Positions 8,512 to 15,336 of a DNA stretch of 27,922 nt are shown one piece after another. Each line of letters starts with the position of its first letter. Positions within the stretch are counted from its first letter, which is position 1. The stretch is taken from NCBI GenBank assembly GCA_964552205.1, contig CAZKFT010000025.1:1-27922 (forward strand), in the 5' to 3' direction. A program made the position numbers and the translations under genes. The DNA comes from JAIVGZ01 sp964552205. Its GTDB lineage: Bacteria > Pseudomonadota > Gammaproteobacteria > Natronospirales > JAIVGZ01. Below the pieces are notes generated by a model. It did not search any database. It worked only from the letters and a program-made list of their open reading frames with translations, and had not been told where the DNA came from.

Positions 8512-9297
8512 ATGGAGCGATTCCGCAACCGCGTTGTTGTCATCACCGGCGCCGCCTCCGGAATGGGTCGTCTGCTGGCCAAGCGGTTCGCGGGCAATGG
8601 TGCCCACTGCGTCCTTTGGGATCTGGATGGCGAAGGTCTCGCGCGCGTCGCCACTGAAATCGGCGGTGAAGTAAGCACCCAGGTCGTGGATGTGTCCGAC
8701 CCTCGTGCAGTCGCGTCCGCAGCAGAGGGACTGGAGGTGGATATTCTCATCAACAATGCCGGCGTCGTCACCGGAAAGCCTCTGCTTGAGTGCTCGCCTG
8801 AACAAGTGAAGAAGACATTCGCGGTCAATACGCTCGCACTGTTCTGGACCACACAGGCGGTGCTCCCGGGAATGATGTCCCGTGGCCGAGGGCACATTGT
8901 CACTATCGCATCGGCCTCGGGATTGGTCGGCGCTGCCAATTTAGTGGACTACGCGTCCAGCAAACATGCGGCGGTCGGATTCGATGAGTCGCTGAGGCTT
9001 GAGTTGCGACGCCAGGGTCATCGCATCGATACAACAGTCGTCTGCCCGTACTTCGTGAACACCGGAATGTTTGCCGGTGCAAAGTCGCGTTTCAACTGGT
9101 TGTTACCCATCCTTGACCAGGAGGTGGTCGCGGACCGCATCATGAGTGCCATTCGCTGGAAGCGCCGACGGGTCCTCATCCCGCCGTTGGTCTTCATCGT
9201 GTTCCTGGCCCGCTACCTCCCGGTATCCTGGTTCGACGCGCTCGCAGAGTTCCTCGGTCTCACGCACGCCATGGATGATTTCCGTGGGCGATCGTGA
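8512..9297 (+). CDS. Short-chain dehydrogenase/reductase (classical SDR, SDR16C-like)
   Basis: A 261-residue NAD(P)-dependent oxidoreductase. The Rossmann motif TGAASGMG is at residues 12-19, NNAG at 81-84, and the catalytic set N106, S134, Y147, K151 (YASSK) is complete. D37 and D39 after beta2 (LWDLDGEG) suggest NAD preference. A hydrophobic stretch near residues 221-236 (VLIPPLVFIVFLARYL) and an extended tail resemble membrane-associated SDR16C enzymes (retinol and hydroxysteroid dehydrogenases), fitting a lipophilic alcohol or ketone substrate. It is 14 bases downstream of ppsA and its 3' end overlaps the aldehyde dehydrogenase start by 23 bases, so the two are translated together. With the AlkB gene converging from the other side, oxidation of a fatty alcohol to the aldehyde is a reasonable guess but is not shown by sequence. 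Confidence 0.9.
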   Translation: MERFRNRVVVITGAASGMGRLLAKRFAGNGAHCVLWDLDGEGLARVATEIGGEVSTQVVDVSDPRAVASAAEGLEVDILINNAGVVTGKPLLECSPEQVKKTFAVNTLALFWTTQAVLPGMMSRGRGHIVTIASASGLVGAANLVDYASSKHAAVGFDESLRLELRRQGHRIDTTVVCPYFVNTGMFAGAKSRFNWLLPILDQEVVADRIMSAIRWKRRRVLIPPLVFIVFLARYLPVSWFDALAEFLGLTHAMDDFRGRS

Positions 9298-10855
9298 GGC
9301 CATCACACTCGTCGCGCCCGCGACGGGAGAACCCATCGGGCGCTTCGAGTATCAGACCGCGGATGAGGCGCTGGCTACCATTGCCAGAGCGCGCGAGGCG
9401 CAAGCGGATTGGGCGGACCTGACACTCAAGCAACGCTTGGAACACTTCCGCGGCCTGCCCGCCTGGCTCGCGGAGCACGCAGATTCCCTCGCCGCAACCA
9501 TTGCCACTACCACAGGCAAAACACGCTTTGATGCGCTCACCACCGAAGTCTTGCCGTCCGGGCTCGCCATTCGGCACTGCCTGAAGCACGCTCGGACTTA
9601 CCTCAAGCCGGAAGTGTTGCGCGGAGACACCCTGTTGGCGCTCAACAAACGAAGCGTCCTGCATCGTGTTCCTCGGGGTGTGGTGGGGATCATCACACCT
9701 TGGAACTACCCGCTCTCCATACCGGTATACGAGATCATTGCGGCATTGCTCTGCGGAAATACCGTGGTCTTCAAGACATCTCCGGAGACCCAACCAGTCG
9801 GCCACGATATTGACCGTCTGCTGCAGGCCGCTGCATTACCCGCCGGTGTATTCAATCAAGTCCATCTGGATGGGCCTGTCGCTGGAGCCACCTTTCTGGG
9901 AGCAGGCGGTGTGGATTACCTGTCCTTCACCGGCTCGGTGCAGGTAGGCAAGTGGTTGGCCGAGCATGCCGCGGAACGCCTAGTACCGGTCACCCTGGAA
10001 CTGGGTGGTAAGGACGCCATGATCGTCTGCGAGGATGCGCCTCTGGAGCGCGCTGCCAATGGCGCGGTATGGGCGGGGCTGCAGAACGCGGGGCAGACCT
10101 GCGCGGCCGTAGAACGCATTTATTGCGACCACAGTGTGTACGACCGCTTTCTCGACCTTCTCAAGAGCCGGGTAGAGCGCATTCGAATTGGACCGGACAC
10201 CGACCACGCCGTCGACATCGGAGCCATGTGTACCAAACGCCAGGCCGACAAAGTCCGGGAGCAGATAGAGGACGCCTTGGCGAAGGGCGCCACAATTGCA
10301 GCGCAGGCATCAGTGCCAGAGGCATATAAGAACAATAATTTCCTGCCCGCCATGGTGCTCACAGGGTGCCACCATGGGATGCGCATTGTGCAGGAGGAGA
10401 CCTTCGGGCCCGTCATCGTGGTGATGCCAGTGGATGATGACGACCAGGCCGTTGAAATGGCCAACGACTCCCTCTATGGACTCACGGCCAGTGTGTGGTC
10501 CATGGACCGGCAACGTGCTACACAATTGGCTGGTCGTCTGCAGGCTGGCGTGGTGACCATCAACGACCACCTGTTGTCACACGGCATGATGGAAACCCCG
10601 TGGGGTGGTTTCAAGGAATCCGGCACCGGACGCACCCACGGGCGCTTCAGCTTTGATTCCATGACCCAGACGCGTGTGGTGATCGAAGAGCGCCTGCCGT
10701 GGCTGAAGCGCAACCCGTTCTGGCAACCCTATGATGAAGCGCTCTACCGCAGCATGCGTGGCACCATCCAGGTGTTGTTCAGTGGGTCGTTGCTGCATCG
10801 CATTCGCAACATCCCTGCGATGCTCCGCCTACTCCTACGCATGTTCAAACCCTGA
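9275..10855 (+). CDS. Aldehyde dehydrogenase, NAD(P)-dependent, with hydrophobic C-terminal tail
   Basis: A ~526-residue ALDH-superfamily enzyme oxidising an aldehyde to the acid. Seen motifs: IITPWNYPL (cofactor and oxyanion Asn), FTGSVQVGK, the general-base Glu E242 in LELGGKD, the catalytic Cys C276 in NAGQTCAAVERIY, and EETFGPV with the second NAD-binding Glu. After the core it has an extra ~45 residues with amphipathic and hydrophobic segments (IQVLFSGSLLHRI, AMLRLLLRMF), which may hold the enzyme at the membrane as in fatty-aldehyde dehydrogenases. Start is ATG 9275 (MISVGDRE) or GTG 9284; both overlap the SDR gene, so coupling is likely. The 3' end overlaps the convergent alkB by 11 bases. 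The substrate is inferred, from tail and neighbours, to be a long-chain or lipophilic aldehyde. Confidence 0.92.
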   Translation: MISVGDREAITLVAPATGEPIGRFEYQTADEALATIARAREAQADWADLTLKQRLEHFRGLPAWLAEHADSLAATIATTTGKTRFDALTTEVLPSGLAIRHCLKHARTYLKPEVLRGDTLLALNKRSVLHRVPRGVVGIITPWNYPLSIPVYEIIAALLCGNTVVFKTSPETQPVGHDIDRLLQAAALPAGVFNQVHLDGPVAGATFLGAGGVDYLSFTGSVQVGKWLAEHAAERLVPVTLELGGKDAMIVCEDAPLERAANGAVWAGLQNAGQTCAAVERIYCDHSVYDRFLDLLKSRVERIRIGPDTDHAVDIGAMCTKRQADKVREQIEDALAKGATIAAQASVPEAYKNNNFLPAMVLTGCHHGMRIVQEETFGPVIVVMPVDDDDQAVEMANDSLYGLTASVWSMDRQRATQLAGRLQAGVVTINDHLLSHGMMETPWGGFKESGTGRTHGRFSFDSMTQTRVVIEERLPWLKRNPFWQPYDEALYRSMRGTIQVLFSGSLLHRIRNIPAMLRLLLRMFKP

Positions 10856-11837
10856 CGGGGACGCGTGAATCCATGATGTGGTGCCAGAGCGGTGGCACCA
10901 GCGCGAGCGGGAGCATGGCGAGATAACCTGCCGGCAGCTGCGGCGACTCCTCGAAATGTTCCAGCACTTGGTAGCGTTTACCTTGATGCGCGTGATGATG
11001 TGAGTGCCGCTGCAGATTGAACAGCAGCAGGTTACTCAGGCGGTGCGATGAATTCCAGGAATGGCGCACCGTGACCTTCTCATAACGCCCTGGCGCAATC
11101 TCCGCTCGTTCGAGACCATAGTGCTCGACATAGTTCACCAACTCCAGTTGCAAGACCGCATAAAACGCCTGCAAAAGGAAAAACGCGATAGCGATGGGTC
11201 CCAACACCACCCCCAAGGCAAGAGCAATGAGCGTAGGCCAAAACAGACACCACAGCGTGCGGGAACGGTCTATCTGCCATGCACTTCGTAGCTGGCCGAT
11301 GACACTGCGCGGAAAGTAGGCCCAGAAACCCTCACCGAATCGTGCGGAAGCCGGGTCTTCGGGCGTGGCAACTTTGGCGTGATGCCCCTTGTTGTGCTCG
11401 ATGAAAAAGTGCATGTAGGCGACACACGCCAACAACACATGCGCAAAAAAGCGGTCCACCCTGTTATGCCGGTGACCGAGCTCATGGGCGATGACGATAC
11501 CAATCCCGCCAGATACCAGCCCGGTCCCCAAGGCCAGTCCAAAAAACACCATGGGACCAGCGCTCTGCGCTACCCATGCAGCCCAGATGATGAGGCCCAT
11601 CACCAAAGGGATATTGATGTAGAGCAGTAAGCGATACAGAGGGTCGGACTCCAACGCTTTCACCGCCTCTGCACTGGGATTTCGGGGGTCTGGCCCGATG
11701 AGCCAATCAAGTAGCGGCAGGATGCCCCAGACAACCACGGGCAACAGGAACACCCATGCGCCACCCATCCACCACCCCAAAGGCACCAGCGGCGGCAGCA
11801 TGAGTGGCAGCAGGAAGCCGTAGCGCGGCACGTTCAT
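10845..11837 (-). CDS. alkB: AlkB-type alkane 1-monooxygenase (integral-membrane diiron)
   Basis: A 330-residue integral-membrane fatty-acid-desaturase-superfamily protein. The eight-histidine pattern of AlkB is visible: HELGHRHN (118-125), EHNKGHHAKVATPEDPASAR (147-166), NYVEHYGLER (235-244) and LQRHSHHHAHQGKRYQ (275-290). Six or so membrane segments fit the published AlkB fold. AlkB hydroxylates the terminal carbon of n-alkanes using electrons from rubredoxin; no rubredoxin or rubredoxin reductase gene is in this window, and no fused rubredoxin domain is present. It is shorter than the ~400-residue Pseudomonas GPo1 protein, and the third box has His where the usual sequence is LQRHSDHHA. 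It is the last gene of a four-gene operon, overlapping the cyclase stop by four bases, and its 3' end overlaps the aldehyde dehydrogenase. Confidence 0.92.
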   Translation of the reverse strand: MNVPRYGFLLPLMLPPLVPLGWWMGGAWVFLLPVVVWGILPLLDWLIGPDPRNPSAEAVKALESDPLYRLLLYINIPLVMGLIIWAAWVAQSAGPMVFFGLALGTGLVSGGIGIVIAHELGHRHNRVDRFFAHVLLACVAYMHFFIEHNKGHHAKVATPEDPASARFGEGFWAYFPRSVIGQLRSAWQIDRSRTLWCLFWPTLIALALGVVLGPIAIAFFLLQAFYAVLQLELVNYVEHYGLERAEIAPGRYEKVTVRHSWNSSHRLSNLLLFNLQRHSHHHAHQGKRYQVLEHFEESPQLPAGYLAMLPLALVPPLWHHIMDSRVPVRV

Positions 11838-13867
11838 GGCAGTCGGAGACGCTCAAGTAGGGCATTGAAGCGCGGATGTGTACGCAAGGCGTTGTATCGG
11901 TTGGTACTGAAATACGGCACACCAAAATCACCGGCCTCCACGGCTCGCTCGGCCCATTCGATGGCGCGTTCGTGATCGCCCACCCAAGTCCACAACTGGG
12001 TGATGTGTCCAAGGTTCACGAGTATCTGATCCTCGACGCGACGCTCGTATTCGCGCGCCATCGCAGTCAATGCGCCGCGATGACCATCAGACTCCTTGCC
12101 GGACCGTAGGGCGTGGACCATCGCCGAGTCCCCTGCCACCGTGTAATGGCGTAGGAACGCGTGATAAGCCTCCTCATAACGATCCAATTGCAGATATACC
12201 AACGGGAGCGAGCGCAAGAGGATGGGATGGCTCGGCGCTTGCTCCAACGACCTTTGCAGAAGTTCCAAGGCGCGCCCGGGTTGTCCCGCAGCGCTGAGGT
12301 TGCCCATGTGCATTGCCTGCACGATGGGATTGAAAGGGTCCTCCGCTAGAGCATGCGAACTCTGGACTATGGACTCTCCCGCCTTGCCGCGGATTCGCAG
12401 GAACAGCGAATAGAACGCCCGCCCCAGCGCGTACCCCGGGTTACCCTCCAACATCGCCAAGTAGTGATGTTCGGCAGCCATCCAGTCGTGACGATAGAAG
12501 GCGTAATCTGTTGCCAATGCGTGGTGGGCCGACGCGAGCACCGGGTCCAACTCCAACGCTCTTGTAGCTGCTGCGCGCAGGGCTTCTGACCCCTCCTCAA
12601 GCCCAACTGATCGCATTTGCATGCGCCCCAACCAGGTCAGTGCAATACCACCCCAGGCCGCCGCGTTCGCCGGGTCACGCTCCAGAGACTGCTCAAAGTG
12701 CCTGAGGGCAAGGTCCAAATCCGCTGCGGTGTGCAGATCCCAGTGGAAGCGTCCTTTGAGATAGGCCTCGTACGCGACCGGGTCCACGGACTGCGCACGT
12801 GCCAGGCGTGCTTGCTCTCCCGGTGTCAGACTCAACCGAATGGCCTCAGTAATTGCCTTGGCGACATCGGAGTGCATGGCAAGCACGTCGCGGAGCTCAC
12901 GGTCGAATGTGCCTGCCCAAAGACTTTGCTCCTCCGGTAACACACGCACAAGCTCCGCGCGGATGCGAATGCGGTCCCCGGCGCGCAAGACGGCTGCCGC
13001 AACAACGGCCTCTACATTCAACTCACCCGCAATCTCCGCAAGCGACATTGGTGAGTCCAGATAACGCATGGCAGAAGTACGAGAAATAACGCGCAGGGAG
13101 CCGAGTTCGGTGAGTTCACCTATCAAGGCATCATGCATCCCAGCGACAAAATAGGCCTGATCAGGATCCCCCGAAAGATCATCGAAAGGAAGGACGACAA
13201 TGGAGCGCACCGGTGTTGGAGTCTCCGTCGTTGCCTCCAGCACCACTGGGTAGGCACCGCGATTGACCTGCCACCATGCGAAAAACGACACGACTGCAAC
13301 CAATGCCGCTGCTCCGAGGAGCAATATCCCTCCACGCTTTGCCCGCGGCGCTTGGGTCGCTCCAAGATGCGCGTCCACGGCATACACGGCGCGTTTTTCG
13401 GAAACCCCCTTCAGGTGATGGCTTCCAAGCGCCGTAAAACGGAATCCCTCCACATGGCGAAGTTGGCGCCAAACATCATCACTGACCACGACCTGTCCGG
13501 GTTTGGCCAGCGACTGGATACGCGAGGCGATGTTGACGCCATCTCCGAGCACGTCCGCGTCGGCCCGGACCAGGATGTCGCCGATATGAATGCCGATCCG
13601 TACTGGCGCATCCGCGCAGGAAAGCCGGATACGCAACGCCGCACGAACGGCGGCTTCGGTGCTCGGGAAATGGGCCAGTGCACCATCCCCCATGAACTTG
13701 ACTACCGTCCCACCCTGGCTCTCCGCCGCGTCCCTGACCGTCCTCTCGAAATGTTCCACCACCCTGAGCGATGCGCTCTCGTCCCGGGAAGACAACGAGG
13801 TGAATCCGACAATGTCAGCGAACAGGACCGCGGCAAGCCGCCGTGTAGGGTTGGTGGCTTGGTTCAT
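11834..13867 (-). CDS. Membrane-anchored class III adenylate/guanylate cyclase with TolB-like and TPR regions
   Basis: A 677-residue multidomain signalling protein. Residues 10-166 form a class III nucleotide cyclase: metal aspartates D18 (FADIVGFT) and D61 (FMGDG), purine-selecting K57 and D105, and transition-state N112 and R116 (GVNIASR) are all present, so it should be active and ATP-specific (cAMP). A basic run RAKR precedes a single membrane helix at about 179-200. By the positive-inside rule the cyclase is cytoplasmic and the rest periplasmic. Residues 221-350 are the TolB/FlgO-like N-terminal-type domain (SIVVLPFDDLSGDPDQAYFV), and ~360-670 are tetratricopeptide-like repeats (for example ALRHFEQSLERDPANAAAWG). 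This architecture is common in proteobacteria, usually with unknown inputs. The ATG overlaps the lipoprotein stop, and its own stop overlaps the alkB start, both by four bases. Confidence 0.93.
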   Translation of the reverse strand: MNQATNPTRRLAAVLFADIVGFTSLSSRDESASLRVVEHFERTVRDAAESQGGTVVKFMGDGALAHFPSTEAAVRAALRIRLSCADAPVRIGIHIGDILVRADADVLGDGVNIASRIQSLAKPGQVVVSDDVWRQLRHVEGFRFTALGSHHLKGVSEKRAVYAVDAHLGATQAPRAKRGGILLLGAAALVAVVSFFAWWQVNRGAYPVVLEATTETPTPVRSIVVLPFDDLSGDPDQAYFVAGMHDALIGELTELGSLRVISRTSAMRYLDSPMSLAEIAGELNVEAVVAAAVLRAGDRIRIRAELVRVLPEEQSLWAGTFDRELRDVLAMHSDVAKAITEAIRLSLTPGEQARLARAQSVDPVAYEAYLKGRFHWDLHTAADLDLALRHFEQSLERDPANAAAWGGIALTWLGRMQMRSVGLEEGSEALRAAATRALELDPVLASAHHALATDYAFYRHDWMAAEHHYLAMLEGNPGYALGRAFYSLFLRIRGKAGESIVQSSHALAEDPFNPIVQAMHMGNLSAAGQPGRALELLQRSLEQAPSHPILLRSLPLVYLQLDRYEEAYHAFLRHYTVAGDSAMVHALRSGKESDGHRGALTAMAREYERRVEDQILVNLGHITQLWTWVGDHERAIEWAERAVEAGDFGVPYFSTNRYNALRTHPRFNALLERLRLP

Positions 13868-14775
13868 CGCTGCCCCACCAAGGCAATGCGATCACCGGCA
13901 GGACTGACCGCGATGCGAGTCATTTGCGACAGCCCAAACTCAGCCAAGTCCGCAATTTCCACCCATTCCTGCATTTCCCCCGGCCGACGCAGAAACAATT
14001 GCGACCCACGTGCCATCAGCAAGCTGCCATCCGGTGTCCAGGCAAAGTCCTCGGCTGGCGACAGTGCAGGCGCCAGCACGATTGGATCACCACCCAGCGG
14101 GTCGAACTCAACGATATTCCACTCGTCCTCGGATACCTTGTGTACAGCACTGAGTCTCGCACGCCCCGGCACTGGGTGAAGTGACCGACCGACGGAGCGC
14201 AACAGTTCTGTCTTCTGCCCCGTACGCGTATCTCCAACGACCAGAGTGTGAGGTTCACCCAGAATGAAAAGGCCAACACGGTATTCATCAACCCACGCCA
14301 TGTATCCGACCGGCTCGATGGCTTCAAGCAATAGCCTCGGGTTCTCACCGCGATCATCGAAAGCCCAGAGCCGTTGCCGACCATCCATCTCGACGCGGAC
14401 AACGGCAAAACCACCACCAGCCAGAGGTGTCGGTGAGTACTCCCCCTCCGCGGTACGGGTCAGACGGCGATCACGGTTTCTGCGCAGGTCGAAATGATGG
14501 ATATCCGCCTGCCCGGAGGAGCCGATCGAGGTGTAAAGAAAGCCGGACCCATCGGGCAGGAAATGGGGCTGGTTGTCGTAACCATCACGGTCGGTGATGT
14601 TCACTGGCGTGCCCACCCGCAGACCGCGACCGCTTTCCAGCAATTCAGCTACCCAGATGTCCGTCGCGGTGGGATTGGCCGCCACCTGCACCGGAACCGG
14701 GATATCCGTGGACCGTGTGCACGCGACCAGGACCAGACACGCGATGAGCAGTAGTTTTTGGTTCATGCGACTCAT
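13864..14775 (-). CDS. Beta-propeller (TolB/WD40-like) lipoprotein
   Basis: A ~303-residue exported protein. A hydrophobic signal peptide ends in the lipobox LVAC with the acylated Cys at residue 19; the following residue is Thr, not Asp, so outer-membrane delivery is likely. The rest shows repeated PD40/TolB-type blades: NITDRDGYDNQPHFLPDGSG, then FLYTSIGSSGQADIHHFDLR, a middle blade around WAFDDRGENPRLL, then EDFAWTPDGSLLMARGSQL and a last one ending ISVSPAGD-like (IAVSPAGDRIALVG). Such propellers bind proteins or small ligands; no catalytic site is visible. The start ATG 14775 overlaps the GNAT stop by four bases; ATG 14766 is an alternative that keeps the lipobox. It is directly upstream of, and overlaps, the cyclase, whose C-terminal half is predicted periplasmic, so a sensory partnership is plausible but inferred. 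Confidence 0.82.
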   Translation of the reverse strand: MSRMNQKLLLIACLVLVACTRSTDIPVPVQVAANPTATDIWVAELLESGRGLRVGTPVNITDRDGYDNQPHFLPDGSGFLYTSIGSSGQADIHHFDLRRNRDRRLTRTAEGEYSPTPLAGGGFAVVRVEMDGRQRLWAFDDRGENPRLLLEAIEPVGYMAWVDEYRVGLFILGEPHTLVVGDTRTGQKTELLRSVGRSLHPVPGRARLSAVHKVSEDEWNIVEFDPLGGDPIVLAPALSPAEDFAWTPDGSLLMARGSQLFLRRPGEMQEWVEIADLAEFGLSQMTRIAVSPAGDRIALVGQR

Positions 14776-15239
14776 GATAACGCGAGCGACCACAGCTGGT
14801 CGCATCGAGGGGTCTCCGGCGCTCGCTGGACACGTTTGAACCCGTATGACGCATAAAGGCCTATCGCTTCCTTCAACACGCTCGCGGTTTCAAGCCGGAT
14901 CTCACGATGCCCGTCGGCCTTCGCTGTCTCGATAGCCAGTGCCAACAGTCGTCTACCCCAGCCCTGCCCCCTGACAGAGGGGTGGAGGTACATCTTTCTC
15001 AATTCGACCAGCCCTTCGTCGACCCGATACAGCGCACACGACCCAAGGATGCCCGATTCACCCTCCAGCACCCAGAAATGCCCACCACCAGCCTGGTACA
15101 GCGACTCGATGCCCTCGATGTCTGCGTCTGTACCGGAGGGGTCCGGAGGCAGACCGTACTCCTGCAACACGTCGAATACCAAGCTGCGGACCGCCTTGGC
15201 ATCGTCATTCGTGGCTACCCGTATGGTCAACGCACTCAT
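14772..15239 (-). CDS. GNAT-family N-acetyltransferase
   Basis: A 155-residue acetyl-CoA-dependent acyltransferase. The acetyl-CoA-binding motif A is RGQGWG (residues 90-95) after the beta4 strand LRKMYLHPSV, followed by the helix RRLLALAIETAKADG, beta5 IRLETAS and the C-terminal LYASYGFKRV typical of the family. The acceptor is unknown. The sequence resembles YjaB/PA-type small GNATs acting on amines or protein N-termini, which is only a family-level guess. ATG 15239 is chosen since the family N-terminus (LTIRVATNDDA) begins here. There is no Shine-Dalgarno sequence, but a TAGAAT box lies seven bases upstream, consistent with a leaderless start. It appears to be the first gene of the operon ending in alkB, overlapping the lipoprotein start by four bases. 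Confidence 0.9.
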   Translation of the reverse strand: MSALTIRVATNDDAKAVRSLVFDVLQEYGLPPDPSGTDADIEGIESLYQAGGGHFWVLEGESGILGSCALYRVDEGLVELRKMYLHPSVRGQGWGRRLLALAIETAKADGHREIRLETASVLKEAIGLYASYGFKRVQRAPETPRCDQLWSLALS

Positions 15240-15246
15240 GAACGCG

Positions 15247-15252
15247 ATTCTA
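15247..15252 (-). promoter_or_regulatory. -10 box of the GNAT-lipoprotein-cyclase-alkB operon
   Basis: On the minus strand, TAGAAT is followed by CGCGTTC and then the ATG at 15239. The spacing would put the transcription start at the start codon. No good -35 hexamer is found 16-18 bases upstream, so an activator or weak basal activity may be involved. The 97-base divergent spacer (15240-15336) also holds the promoter of the RND operon on the other strand. Confidence 0.45.
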
Positions 15253-15301
15253 GCGCGGTTGGCAGAACTTTCTACGCCGGGCCCGGTCCTACACCACGGT
15301 G

Positions 15302-15307
15302 TATAAT
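15302..15307 (+). promoter_or_regulatory. Consensus -10 box of the second RND operon
   Basis: A perfect TATAAT stands 29 bases before the TTG start of the RND permease, in an otherwise GC-rich spacer. The expected transcription start near 15314 gives a short leader that contains the AAGGAG ribosome-binding site at 15322-15327. No TTGACA-like box is visible at the right distance, so a regulator (for example an activator binding 15255-15290) could be required. Confidence 0.5.
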
Positions 15308-15336
15308 TCGGCGCCTCAAACAAGGAGCACCCCGGC

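Noticed and set aside
9146..9274. N-terminal extension of the aldehyde dehydrogenase
   Set aside because: These 43 codons are Ser/Arg-rich, lie entirely inside the SDR gene in another frame, and precede the normal start of the ALDH fold.
13133..14179. A 348-codon plus-strand frame opposite the cyclase and lipoprotein
   Set aside because: Its translation is low-complexity and rich in Arg, His and Pro, as expected for the reverse of GC-rich coding DNA. The minus-strand genes have intact domains throughout.
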